This document shows positions 30,535 to 38,402 of a stretch of DNA of 52,056 bases, piece by piece. The stretch covers positions 1 to 52,056 of the forward strand of contig DXFV01000011.1 in the NCBI GenBank assembly GCA_019114265.1, written 5' to 3'. Source of the stretch: Anaerofilum faecale. Its GTDB lineage: Bacteria; Bacillota; Clostridia; Oscillospirales; Ruminococcaceae. Under the pieces are notes generated by a model, which saw only the letters and a list, made by a program, of their open reading frames with translations, made no database searches and was not told where the DNA came from. Position numbers and translations under genes: made by a program. Each line of letters opens with the position of its first letter. Position 1 is the first letter of the stretch.

Positions 30535-30857
30535 GGCGCGAAGGCCCGCGCAAAGGCGGCCGCCGCCTCGAATTCCGGCAGAGAAGTGGTGTAGAGGTTC
30601 ACGCCCTCGGCCGCGGCGCGGGCGCGGGCGTCGTCGGCCAGCGCGGCGCCGTGGCACAGCACCACCGCCGCCACGTCTGCCAGGCAGGCCACCGCGATGG
30701 TGTTGATGTTGCCCATCACGGTGAACCACACCTGCCCCTCCTGGGCGCTGCCCATCGCCCAGCTGAGCAGGTCGCCGCAGAATCCGCCGGTGATCTCCTT
30801 TTCTTCTCCCTCGCACACCGGGCAGAAGCCCAGCTCGTGCAGTTTGCTTGTGGTCAT
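30531..30857 (-). CDS. Short DRTGG-like domain protein
   Basis: 108 residues. GGFCGDLLSWAMGSAQEGQVW resembles the core of DRTGG-domain proteins, followed by NINTIAVACLADVAAVVLCHG, which aligns by eye with the other DRTGG-like protein at 32599-32952. The N-terminal CPVCEGEEKE adds a possible metal knuckle absent from that one. DRTGG domains are thought to bind nucleotides or act as regulatory modules. The gene lies 4 bp overlapped with both neighbours. Function inferred from context only. Confidence 0.75.
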   Translation of the reverse strand: MTTSKLHELGFCPVCEGEEKEITGGFCGDLLSWAMGSAQEGQVWFTVMGNINTIAVACLADVAAVVLCHGAALADDARARAAAEGVNLYTTSLPEFEAAAAFARAFAP

Positions 30858-32146
30858 GGTTCGTCCTCCTTTCCTGGCTGGCCCATCACCGCCTGCAGCA
30901 CCGCCTCCATCCGGCGGCGCAGCAGCACCACGCAGTCGTCCACGGCGGCGTGGCCGCGCACCACGTCCTCGGCCAGCGCCCGGCAGGTGGGGGCGCCGCA
31001 GCTCCCGCAGTCCAGCCCCGGCAGCTGCTCCACGATCTTCTGCAGCTGGCCGTAGCGGGCGAAGCTCTCGGCCCGGGTGCCGCCCAGTTCCAGCACCGGC
31101 GCGTATTCCAGATCGGCGTCCCACAGCATGGCCGGCGGGATGCTCCTGTCCAGATGGTTCTTGCTCACCGGCATATACCGGCACATCTTTTTCAGCTTGG
31201 CCTTGGCGATGTAGGGGTTCTCCACCTGCAGGACGCCCCCCACGCAGCCGCCCGCACAGGCGTCCAGCTCGACAAAATCAAGGCCGGGGTATTTCTCGTC
31301 CTCCAGGTCCTCCAGCACCCGGATCACGTTCTCGATGCCGTCGGCGGCGAGGTAGCTGTCGGTGATGACCAGGCCGGCGCTCTCGCCCCCGCTCTCGGCC
31401 CAGCCGATGCCGATGCGCCCCGCGGTGGCCGGGGAATCCGCGGTCTGGCGTTTTTTCATGGGGCCGAGCAGCTGCGGGTAGATCTCTTTCACGGCCACCG
31501 CCGCGTCCACCTCGCTCTTTTTGGTGCCCACCGGCGAGTGGATAGCCGTCACCTTCGCCGGGCAGGGCGACAGGAAGATGCACCCGATCTCCTCCCGGGC
31601 AAGGCCGGTCTTGCGCTGGGCCTCGTCCTTGGCCAGGCGGGCGGCCAGCTCCACCGGCGCCACCAGCGGCAGCACGTGGTCGATCAGGTCGGGATAGCGC
31701 ACCCGGATCAGCCGGGTGACCGCCGGGCAGGCCGACGAGATCACCGGGCGGGGGAGGCTGCCGGTCTGCATCAGGCGGCGGGTGGCCTCGCTGACCAGCT
31801 CGGCGGCCCGGGCCACCTCATACACGGCGTCGAAGCCCAGGTCGGTGAGCGCCGCCAGCAGGATGTCCGGCTCCTCCAGGTTGTTGAACTGCCCGTACAG
31901 GCTCGGCGCGGGCAGCGCGATGGTGTATGCAAACTTCTTCAGCACGTCCAGCGTGTCGTACTGGGCCTTTTTGGCGTGGTGCGGGCAGATGCGGATGCAC
32001 TCGGCGCAGTCGATGCATCGCTCGGCGATGATGCTGGCCTTGCCGTCCCGCACCCGGATGGCCTCGGTGGGGCAGCGCTTGATGCAGTTGATGCAGCCGC
32101 GGCAGAGGTCTCTGTCCAGCGTTACGGAATGCAGAAAAGTTTCCAT
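30854..32146 (-). CDS. HydS-like [FeFe]-hydrogenase-related iron-sulfur protein
   Basis: 430 residues. Two [4Fe-4S] ferredoxin sites (Cys15, 18, 21, 25 and Cys44, 47, 50, 54), then the H-cluster domain, then a C-terminal iron-sulfur site (CGSCGAPTC, 380-388, with Cys405). The four cysteines that hold the H-cluster cubane are kept (140, 195, 297, 301), but their surroundings differ from catalytic enzymes: SSACP for TSCCP, so the proton-relay Cys is Ala; LSPCPAK for VMPCxxK; LDACAGGCVGG for VMACxGGCVNGG. Sensory hydrogenases (HydS) show similar losses. Most likely it senses hydrogen or redox state rather than producing hydrogen in bulk. It sits between two DRTGG-like genes and after an RsbW-like ATPase, opposite hydABC. 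Confidence 0.88.
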   Translation of the reverse strand: METFLHSVTLDRDLCRGCINCIKRCPTEAIRVRDGKASIIAERCIDCAECIRICPHHAKKAQYDTLDVLKKFAYTIALPAPSLYGQFNNLEEPDILLAALTDLGFDAVYEVARAAELVSEATRRLMQTGSLPRPVISSACPAVTRLIRVRYPDLIDHVLPLVAPVELAARLAKDEAQRKTGLAREEIGCIFLSPCPAKVTAIHSPVGTKKSEVDAAVAVKEIYPQLLGPMKKRQTADSPATAGRIGIGWAESGGESAGLVITDSYLAADGIENVIRVLEDLEDEKYPGLDFVELDACAGGCVGGVLQVENPYIAKAKLKKMCRYMPVSKNHLDRSIPPAMLWDADLEYAPVLELGGTRAESFARYGQLQKIVEQLPGLDCGSCGAPTCRALAEDVVRGHAAVDDCVVLLRRRMEAVLQAVMGQPGKEDEP

Positions 32147-32180
32147 GTGTGTTGCCTCGTGCAGGGCGGGGGCGGGGCGC

Positions 32181-32606
32181 TCACGCGATGGACACGCTCA
32201 TGTCGATGGTGGTGCCCACCCCCACGGTGGATTGGATCTCGAAGGTATCGGTGTACTTTTTCATATTGGGCAGCCCCATCCCGGCCCCAAAGCCCAGGCT
32301 GCGCACCTCGGCCGGGGCGGTGGTGTAGCCCTCGCTCATGGCCAGCGGGATGTCGGCGATGCCGGGGCCGTCGTCCTCCAGGTGCATCGCGATGGTATCC
32401 GGCGTGACCTCCACCCGGATGCGCCCGCCGCCCGCGTGGATGGCCAGGTTGATCTCCCCCTCGTACAGCGCGATGGCCGCCCGGCGCACCGCCGCCGCCG
32501 GGACCCCCAGCCGCTTGAGGCTCTGCTTCATGTTGGCGCTGGCCTCGCCCGCGCGGGTGAAGTCGTCGCCCGGCACCACATATTCCATGCAGATGGCGTT
32601 ATCCAT
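32181..32606 (-). CDS. RsbW-like HATPase, anti-sigma/regulatory kinase type
   Basis: 141 residues, a lone GHKL ATPase domain. N-box EGEINLAIHAGGG, G1 EDDGPGI, G2 GFGAGMGLPNMKKY. There is no phospho-acceptor helix or membrane segment, so it resembles RsbW/SpoIIAB-type regulators rather than sensor kinases. Start follows GGGAGGTGA; the coding end of the upstream DRTGG gene overlaps by 8 bp. Its partner is unknown; the adjacent hydrogenase-like protein or DRTGG proteins are natural candidates. Confidence 0.87.
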   Translation of the reverse strand: MDNAICMEYVVPGDDFTRAGEASANMKQSLKRLGVPAAAVRRAAIALYEGEINLAIHAGGGRIRVEVTPDTIAMHLEDDGPGIADIPLAMSEGYTTAPAEVRSLGFGAGMGLPNMKKYTDTFEIQSTVGVGTTIDMSVSIA

Positions 32607-32952
32607 GCCATTCACCTCCCCGCAGGCCGTGCTGGTACAGAAGGCCGCAGGCCGCAAACATGGGCAGGTCGGTGGAGAGCACCGCGATATCCCGGCTCTC
32701 GGCCAGCCCCAGCACCTCGTCTCCCGGCATCTTGCCCCGCACGAACACGATGCACACCATGTCCATCATGTCGGCGGTGCGCACCACCTGGGGGTTGTTC
32801 AGGCCGGTGAGCAGCACCGCCTGGTCCTTCACATAGGCCAGCACGTCGCTCATCATATCGCTGCCGCAGGCGGTGTGCACCTCCTGGGAAAGATCGGCCG
32901 CAGGGGTGAGCAGCCGTGCGCCGAGGATCTCTTGCATCTGCTGGATGGTCAT
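32599..32952 (-). CDS. DRTGG-domain protein
   Basis: 117 residues, probably the DRTGG fold: MTIQQMQEILGARLLTPAAD, then ACGSDMMSDVLAYVKDQAVL, and NNPQVVRTADMMDMVCIVFVRG. Similar proteins stand beside clostridial hydrogenase genes. First gene of the leftward operon, with AAAAGGAG ahead of the ATG and a good promoter at 33013-33041. Regulatory role inferred. Confidence 0.82.
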   Translation of the reverse strand: MTIQQMQEILGARLLTPAADLSQEVHTACGSDMMSDVLAYVKDQAVLLTGLNNPQVVRTADMMDMVCIVFVRGKMPGDEVLGLAESRDIAVLSTDLPMFAACGLLYQHGLRGGEWHG

Positions 32953-33012
32953 TGCTGTGTTCACTCTCCTTTTCTGTCTGCGTCCGGCCGCTCCGGTACG
33001 CTCTTTGTATTC

Positions 33013-33041
33013 AGTATAAAACATCCGCGCCGCTCTGACAA
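33013..33041 (-). promoter_or_regulatory. Promoter of the leftward sensing operon
   Basis: Minus strand TTGTCA (33036-33041), 17-bp spacer, TATACT (33013-33018), about 60 bp upstream of the DRTGG gene. Confidence 0.75.
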
Positions 33042-33093
33042 CCGGCCGCGGCGGAATCACGTATGTACATTTTTCACAAAAAACTTTTCATAT

Positions 33094-33106
33094 TTTGTAT
33101 AACAAA
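33094..33106. promoter_or_regulatory. Small inverted repeat in the divergent hydrogenase control region
   Basis: TTTGT-ATA-ACAAA lies about 45 bp upstream of the hyd -10 and 55 bp from the leftward -35, where a repressor could affect both. It is shorter than a standard Rex site. A lone TTCACAA half-site lies nearby at 33073-33079. Tentative. Confidence 0.3.
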
Positions 33107-33148
33107 CAGGAAACTTTCTGCGCAATATATAGAAATTTCATACCTTTT

Positions 33149-33157
33149 ATGCTATAA
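33149..33157 (+). promoter_or_regulatory. Extended -10 promoter of the hydCBA operon
   Basis: TGCTATAAT, an extended -10 with a consensus hexamer and no good -35, 79 bp before the hydC start. The upstream 100 bp are very AT-rich. Confidence 0.7.
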
Positions 33158-33235
33158 TCGGTATGTGCAGCGCCAGGAGCAGGCGCTATCCCCGGCGCAG
33201 AGGGTGCGCCGCAATTCACACTCAGGAGGAAAACT

Positions 33236-33724
33236 ATGAGGCGTTTCTCAAGCGTGCCTTTCAACGGCACAAAAGCCCAGGAGGATCAGCTGAAAGCCTG
33301 GCTAGACGAACACCGGGATATGCCCGGCGCCGCCATGCCCGCCCTGCAGAAGGCGCAGGAGATCTACGGCTATCTTCCCATTGAAGTACAGAAAATGGTG
33401 GCCGATGCGCTGGGCAAGCCGCTGGCCGAGATCTACGGCATCTCCACCTTCTACTCCCAGTTCAGCCTGTGCCCCAAGGGGCAGTATAAGATCAGCGTCT
33501 GCCTGGGCACCGCCTGCTATGTCAAGGGCAGCGGCAAGATCTACGAGCTGCTGCAGGAAAAGCTCAACATCGGCGGCGGCGAATGCACCCCCGACGGCAA
33601 GTTCAGCCTGGACGCCTGCCGCTGCATCGGCGCCTGCGGTCTGGCCCCTGTCATGACCATCAACGACGACGTGTACGGCCGCCTCACCGGCGACGAGCTG
33701 GACGAGATCCTGGCCAAATATTGA
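33236..33724 (+). CDS. hydC: Hydrogenase subunit HydC (NuoE-like)
   Basis: 162 residues, NuoE-family thioredoxin-fold subunit with one [2Fe-2S] cluster. Helical N-terminus, then Cys ligands in VCLGTACYVKGSG and DACRCIGACGLAP (C-x4-C ... C-x3-C form). In bifurcating hydrogenases it passes electrons to and from the HydB subunit. Start follows AGGAGG. First gene of the operon. Confidence 0.94.
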   Translation: MRRFSSVPFNGTKAQEDQLKAWLDEHRDMPGAAMPALQKAQEIYGYLPIEVQKMVADALGKPLAEIYGISTFYSQFSLCPKGQYKISVCLGTACYVKGSGKIYELLQEKLNIGGGECTPDGKFSLDACRCIGACGLAPVMTINDDVYGRLTGDELDEILAKY

Positions 33725-33753
33725 GCGTGACCATGTAGAAGGAGGGGGCGCGG

Positions 33754-34311
33754 ATGCAGGAGCTTTCGATGCATGTGCTGGACATCGCGGAAAATTCCGT
33801 CAAGGCCGGCGCGCAGCTGACCCGCATCGGCATTTCCATCAACACCGCCCAAAAACGGCTGGAACTTGTGGTGGCGGACAACGGCTGCGGCATGAGCGCC
33901 GAGCTGGCTGCCCGGGTGACCGACCCGTTCTGCACCAGCCGCACCACCCGCAAGGTGGGGCTGGGGCTGCCGTTTTTGAAGATGGCGGCCGAGCTGACCG
34001 GCGGCGGCATGAAGCTGGAAAGCACCCCCGGCAGGGGTACCACGGTGACCGCGTGGTTTGTGCTGGGGCACATCGACCTGGCGCCGCTGGGCGACATGGC
34101 CTCCACCGTCACCACCCTGATGCAGTGCAACCCGGGTGTGGATTTTGTCTACACGCTGGCGGTGGACGGCGAGAGCTTCTGCGCCGACAGCCGCGAGTTC
34201 CGGGCGATCCTGGACGGCGTGCCGCTGTCCAGCCCCGAGGTGGCCCTGTTCATCCGGGAATACATCGACGAACACAGCGCCCCATTACTGAAAAAGGAGA
34301 AGAGTCTATGA
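33754..34311 (+). CDS. Stand-alone HATPase inside the hydrogenase operon
   Basis: 185 residues with a GHKL ATPase domain: N-box HVLDIAENSVKAGA, G1 ADNGCGM, G2 VGLGLPFLKMAAE, G3 GRGTTVTAWF. No membrane segment and no phospho-acceptor His box. A C-terminal extension of about 75 residues (from about 110) matches nothing I recognise. It is translationally coupled to the next gene (ATGA). Its placement between hydrogenase subunits, with a second lone HATPase on the opposite strand, suggests a regulatory rather than a catalytic role. Related arrangements occur in other Clostridia, as far as I recall. Confidence 0.85.
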   Translation: MQELSMHVLDIAENSVKAGAQLTRIGISINTAQKRLELVVADNGCGMSAELAARVTDPFCTSRTTRKVGLGLPFLKMAAELTGGGMKLESTPGRGTTVTAWFVLGHIDLAPLGDMASTVTTLMQCNPGVDFVYTLAVDGESFCADSREFRAILDGVPLSSPEVALFIREYIDEHSAPLLKKEKSL

Positions 34312-34676
34312 AGAGCTTACAGGAGCTGGCCGCCATCCGCGACCGCATGAAACAGACCGTCAGCACCCGCGAAGCCGCCCACGACAGCGTGCGCGTGGTG
34401 GTGGGCATGGCCACCTGCGGCATCGCCGCCGGCGCCCGCCCGGTGCTGAACGCCTTCACCGAAGAGGTGGCACGCCGCGAGCTGCACGACGTGCTGGTGA
34501 CCCAGACCGGCTGCATCGGCATCTGCCAGTATGAGCCGGTGGTGGAGGTCTATATGCCCGGCAAGGAGAAGGTGACCTACGTCAAGATGACCCCCGAAAA
34601 GGCCGTGCGCGTGGTGGGCGAGCATCTGGTGGGAGGCACCCCCGTGACCGAATACACCATCGGCGCCGCCCGCTGA
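34308..34676 (+). CDS. Thioredoxin-like [2Fe-2S] ferredoxin
   Basis: 122 residues, thioredoxin-fold [2Fe-2S] protein. Ligand candidates: Cys in VGMATCGIAAGARPV and the pair in TGCIGICQYEP; only three Cys are placed as in NuoE-type sites, and the fourth ligand is not obvious. Homologous to the small ferredoxin beside many clostridial HydABC enzymes (a HydD-like role). Start overlaps the HATPase stop (ATGA), with AAAAAGGAG upstream. Confidence 0.87.
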   Translation: MKSLQELAAIRDRMKQTVSTREAAHDSVRVVVGMATCGIAAGARPVLNAFTEEVARRELHDVLVTQTGCIGICQYEPVVEVYMPGKEKVTYVKMTPEKAVRVVGEHLVGGTPVTEYTIGAAR

Positions 34677-34710
34677 ACGGCAGCACACACGAGAAAGGAA
34701 TCAGACGCCT

Positions 34711-36501
34711 ATGTTTAGAAGCCATGTCATGGTCTGCGGCGGCACCGGCTGTACCTCTTCGGGCAGCGACCGCATCGCCGAGGCCTTTGAAAAAGAAATC
34801 GCTGCCTGCGGGCTGGAAAACGAAGTAAAGGTGGTGCGCACCGGCTGCTTTGGTCTGTGCGCGCTGGGCCCCATCGTGGTGATCTACCCCGAAGCCAGCT
34901 TTTACAGCATGGTCAAGGCCGAGGACGTGCCCGAGATCGTCTCCGAGCACCTGCTGAAAGGCCGCCCCGTCACCCGCCTTCTGTACGACGAGACGGTGGC
35001 CGCCGACAACACCGTGAAGAGCCTCGACGAGACCGCTTTCTATAAAAAACAGAAGCGCATCGCGCTGCGCAACTGCGGCGTGATCAACCCCGAGAACATC
35101 GACGAGTACATCGCCTTCGACGGCTACGCCGCCCTGGGCAAGGTGCTGACCGAGATGACCCCCGAGCAGGTGATCCAGACCATGCTGGATTCCGGCCTGC
35201 GCGGGCGCGGCGGCGCCGGCTTCCCCACCGGCCTGAAATGGAAATTCGCCGCCGGCAACAAGGCCGACCAGAAATACGTCTGCTGCAACGCCGACGAGGG
35301 CGACCCCGGCGCCTTCATGGACCGCTCCATCCTGGAGGGCGACCCCCATGTGGTGATCGAGGCGATGGCCATCGCGGCCTATGCCATCGGCGCAAACCAG
35401 GGCTATGTGTATGTGCGCGCCGAGTATCCCATCGCGGTGCACCGTCTGCAGACCGCCATCGACCAGGCCCGCGCCTACGGCCTGCTGGGCAAAGACATCT
35501 TCGGCACCGGCTTCGACTTCGACTTGGACATCAAGCTGGGCGCCGGCGCCTTCGTGTGCGGCGAGGAGACCGCTCTGATGACCTCCATCGAGGGCAAGCG
35601 CGGCGAGCCGCGCCCCCGTCCTCCCTTCCCCGCCGTGAAGGGCCTGTTCGGCAAGCCCACCATCCTGAACAACGTGGAGACCTACGCCAACGTGCCCCAG
35701 ATCATCCTGAACGGCGCCGAGTGGTTCGCCTCGATGGGCACCGAGAAGAGCAAGGGCACCAAGGTGTTCGCGCTGGGCGGCAAGATCAAGAACACCGGCC
35801 TTGTGGAGATCCCGATGGGCACCACCCTGCGCGAGATCGTGGAGGAGATCGGCGGCGGCATCCCGAACGGCAAGAAGTTCAAGGCCGCCCAGACCGGCGG
35901 CCCCTCCGGCGGCTGTATCCCCGCTTCCCTGATCGACACCCCCATCGACTACGACAACCTCATCGCCATCGGCAGCATGATGGGGTCGGGCGGCCTGATC
36001 GTGATGGACGAGGACACCTGCATGGTGGACATCGCCAAGTTCTTCCTGGAATTCACGGTGGACGAGAGCTGCGGCAAGTGCACCCCCTGCCGTGTGGGCA
36101 CCAAGCGCCTGCTGGAGCTGCTGAACAAGATCACCGAGGGCAAGGGCACGATGGAGGACCTGGCCCGCATCGAGGAGCTGGCCGACTTCATCAAGTCCAA
36201 CAGCCTGTGCGGCCTGGGCCAGACCGCGCCCAACCCCGTCCTGTCCACCCTGCGCTATTTCCGCGACGAGTATCTGGAGCACATCCAGAATAAGCGCTGC
36301 CCCGCCGGGGTGTGCAAATCGCTGCTGCAATACCGCATCGACCCGCAGAAGTGCCGCGGCTGTACCCTGTGCAGCCGGGTGTGCCCGGCCGGCGCGATCA
36401 GCGGCAGCGTGAAAACTCCCCATGTGATCGACACCGCCAAGTGCGTCAAGTGCGGCGCCTGCATGGAAAAGTGCAAGTTCGGCGCGATCAGCAAGGGCTA
36501 A
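34711..36501 (+). CDS. hydB: Hydrogenase subunit HydB (NuoF-like, flavin/NAD-binding)
   Basis: 596 residues. N-terminal thioredoxin-like [2Fe-2S] domain (VCGGTGCTSSG, TGCFGLCALGP), FMN/NADH domain (LRGRGGAGFPTGLKW, CNADEGDPGAFMDR, GAGAFVCGEETAL), the NuoF [4Fe-4S] site SCGKCTPCRVG near residue 453, and C-terminal double [4Fe-4S] ferredoxin motif (CRGCTLCSRVCP, CVKCGACMEKC). This is the bifurcating HydB layout: the flavin is expected to split electrons between NAD+ and ferredoxin. ATG lies after GAAAGGAAT. Confidence 0.97.
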   Translation: MFRSHVMVCGGTGCTSSGSDRIAEAFEKEIAACGLENEVKVVRTGCFGLCALGPIVVIYPEASFYSMVKAEDVPEIVSEHLLKGRPVTRLLYDETVAADNTVKSLDETAFYKKQKRIALRNCGVINPENIDEYIAFDGYAALGKVLTEMTPEQVIQTMLDSGLRGRGGAGFPTGLKWKFAAGNKADQKYVCCNADEGDPGAFMDRSILEGDPHVVIEAMAIAAYAIGANQGYVYVRAEYPIAVHRLQTAIDQARAYGLLGKDIFGTGFDFDLDIKLGAGAFVCGEETALMTSIEGKRGEPRPRPPFPAVKGLFGKPTILNNVETYANVPQIILNGAEWFASMGTEKSKGTKVFALGGKIKNTGLVEIPMGTTLREIVEEIGGGIPNGKKFKAAQTGGPSGGCIPASLIDTPIDYDNLIAIGSMMGSGGLIVMDEDTCMVDIAKFFLEFTVDESCGKCTPCRVGTKRLLELLNKITEGKGTMEDLARIEELADFIKSNSLCGLGQTAPNPVLSTLRYFRDEYLEHIQNKRCPAGVCKSLLQYRIDPQKCRGCTLCSRVCPAGAISGSVKTPHVIDTAKCVKCGACMEKCKFGAISKG

Positions 36502-36522
36502 CGGGAAAGGAAGTGACGCAAG

Positions 36523-38274
36523 ATGGATATGGTCAATCTGAAGATCAACAACGTGGCCTGCTCGGTGCCCGCCGGCTCCACCATTCTGGAGGCGGCGCGC
36601 TGCGCCGGCATCGAGATCCCCACGCTGTGCTATATGAAAGAAATCAACGAGATCGGCGCCTGCCGCATCTGCGTGGTGGAGGTGAAGGGCGCGCGCAGTC
36701 TGGTGACTGCCTGCGTGTACCCCGTGAACGAGGGCATGGAAGTGTTCACCAACACCCCCAAGGTCCGCGCCGCCCGCAAAACCAACCTCGAGCTGCTGCT
36801 GTCCACCCACAACCAGGACTGCCTGGGCTGTGTGCGCAGCGGCAACTGCGAGCTGCAGAAGCTCTGCCGCGACTACGGCGTGGATAAGACCAACGCCTTT
36901 GAGGGCGAAAAGATCGACTACTTTGCCGACGATTCCGCCGTGCATATGATCCGCGACAACTCCAAGTGCATCCTGTGCCGCCGCTGTGTGGCGGTGTGTT
37001 CCAAGTGGCAGGGCGTGGGCGTGATCGGCGCAGTGGAGCGCGGCTTCAACACCCACATCGGCTGCGCCTTCGAGAACCCGCTGGGCGATTCCAGCTGCAT
37101 CAGCTGCGGCCAGTGCATCGCGGTGTGCCCCACCGGCGCGCTGACCGAGAAGGACGACACCGACAAGGTGTGGGACGCGCTGGCCGACACCCGCAAGCAC
37201 GTTGTGGTGCAGACCGCGCCCAGTGTGCGCGCCGCGCTGGGCGAGTGCTTCGGCATGCCCATCGGCACCAATGTGGAGGGAAAGATGGTGGCGGCCCTGC
37301 GGCGTCTGGGCTTCGCTGCCGTATACGACACCGACTTTGCCGCCGACATGACCATCATGGAGGAGGCCACCGAGTTCCTGCACCGCGTGAAGGAGGGGGG
37401 CCAGCTGCCCCTGATCACCAGCTGCAGCCCCGGCTGGGTGAAATACTGCGAGACCTTCCACCCCGAATTCATCCCGAACCTCTCCAGCTGCAAATCGCCG
37501 CAGCAGATGTTCGGCGCGCTGACCAAGACCTACTATGCCGAGAAGATGGGCCTGAACCCCGCCGACATCGTGGTGGTGAGCGTGATGCCCTGCACCGCCA
37601 AGAAATTCGAAGTGGGCCGCGCCGACCAGAGCGCTGCCGGAAACGGCATCCCCGACGTGGACATCGCCATCACCACCCGCGAGCTGGGCCGCATGATCGA
37701 CCGCGCGGGCCTGCGGTTTGAGGATCTGCCGGACGAGAAATTCGACGATGCGATGGGCATTGCTTCCGGCGCCGGACACATCTTCGGCGCCACCGGCGGC
37801 GTGATGGAGGCCGCCCTGCGCACCGCCGTGGAGGTGGTGACCGGCAAGGAGGCCACCCCGCTGGACTTCGTCGAGGTGCGCGGCGTGGAGGGCATCAAGG
37901 AGGCCACCTATCAGGTGGGCGATCTGCCGGTGCGCGTCTGCGTGGCCAGCGGCCTCGCCAACGCCGACAAGGTGCTCACCGCCATCAACAACGGCGAAGC
38001 GCACTATGACTTCATCGAGATCATGGCCTGCCCCGGCGGCTGCGTGAACGGCGGCGGCCAGCCCATCCAGCCGGCCCGCGTGCGCAACGCGGTGGATCTG
38101 CGTTCCGCCCGCGCCAAGGCGCTGTACGACGAGGACGCCGGCATGGCCCTGCGCAAGAGCCATGCAAACCCGCTGGTGAAAGAGGTGTACGCCAGCTACC
38201 TGGGCGAACCGGGCAGTGAGAAGGCGCACCACATCCTGCACACCAGCTATGTGAAGCGCGAGAAGCTGTATTGA
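36523..38274 (+). CDS. hydA: [FeFe]-hydrogenase catalytic subunit HydA
   Basis: 583 residues; makes or consumes H2 at the H-cluster. N-terminal [2Fe-2S] (Cys36, 47, 50, 64), His-Cys [4Fe-4S] (His96, Cys100, 103, 109), two ferredoxin-type [4Fe-4S] (149-159, 192-202), then the H-cluster domain with L1 TSCSPGW (299-305), L2 MPCTAKKFE (355-363) and L3 MACPGGCVNGGGQP (501-514). L1 has Ser where the clostridial CpI enzyme has its second Cys; from memory this TSCSP form is common in multimeric NAD-linked hydrogenases. LSSCKSPQQMFG follows. With hydC and hydB it makes a group A3-type complex. No hydE/F/G maturation genes are in the window. Confidence 0.97.
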   Translation: MDMVNLKINNVACSVPAGSTILEAARCAGIEIPTLCYMKEINEIGACRICVVEVKGARSLVTACVYPVNEGMEVFTNTPKVRAARKTNLELLLSTHNQDCLGCVRSGNCELQKLCRDYGVDKTNAFEGEKIDYFADDSAVHMIRDNSKCILCRRCVAVCSKWQGVGVIGAVERGFNTHIGCAFENPLGDSSCISCGQCIAVCPTGALTEKDDTDKVWDALADTRKHVVVQTAPSVRAALGECFGMPIGTNVEGKMVAALRRLGFAAVYDTDFAADMTIMEEATEFLHRVKEGGQLPLITSCSPGWVKYCETFHPEFIPNLSSCKSPQQMFGALTKTYYAEKMGLNPADIVVVSVMPCTAKKFEVGRADQSAAGNGIPDVDIAITTRELGRMIDRAGLRFEDLPDEKFDDAMGIASGAGHIFGATGGVMEAALRTAVEVVTGKEATPLDFVEVRGVEGIKEATYQVGDLPVRVCVASGLANADKVLTAINNGEAHYDFIEIMACPGGCVNGGGQPIQPARVRNAVDLRSARAKALYDEDAGMALRKSHANPLVKEVYASYLGEPGSEKAHHILHTSYVKREKLY

Positions 38275-38310
38275 CGCTTTCATATCCCGCATTTTGCGGG
38301 TTTCTCCCCC

Positions 38311-38340
38311 GCCCGGCCGTTTCAAAGCGGCCGGGCCTTT
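38311..38340 (+). terminator. Terminator of the hydCBA operon
   Basis: Perfect 9-bp stem GCCCGGCCG/CGGCCGGGC with an 8-nt loop, followed by CTTTTGTG. A smaller hairpin CCCGC-ATTTT-GCGGG precedes it at 38286-38300. Confidence 0.8.
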
Positions 38341-38351
38341 TGTGTCCGGGC

Positions 38352-38380
38352 TTGCCAGGCGGGGGCAAATATGGTATGCT
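38352..38380 (+). promoter_or_regulatory. Promoter of the downstream acetyltransferase
   Basis: TTGCCA (38352-38357), 17-bp spacer, TATGCT (38375-38380), 22 bp before the start codon. Confidence 0.6.
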
Positions 38381-38402
38381 GACATCAAAAAAGGAGGCTA
38401 TC

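Noticed and set aside
33060..33110. Possible Rex (NADH-sensing) operator in the hydrogenase control region.
   Set aside because: Only a TTCACAA half-site and a short TTTGT/ACAAA inverted repeat are present; a full 18-bp site is not visible, so I list only the small repeat at low confidence.
34582..38388. 1268-codon open frame antisense to hydB and hydA.
   Set aside because: Same artefact; both genes below it have complete cofactor motifs.
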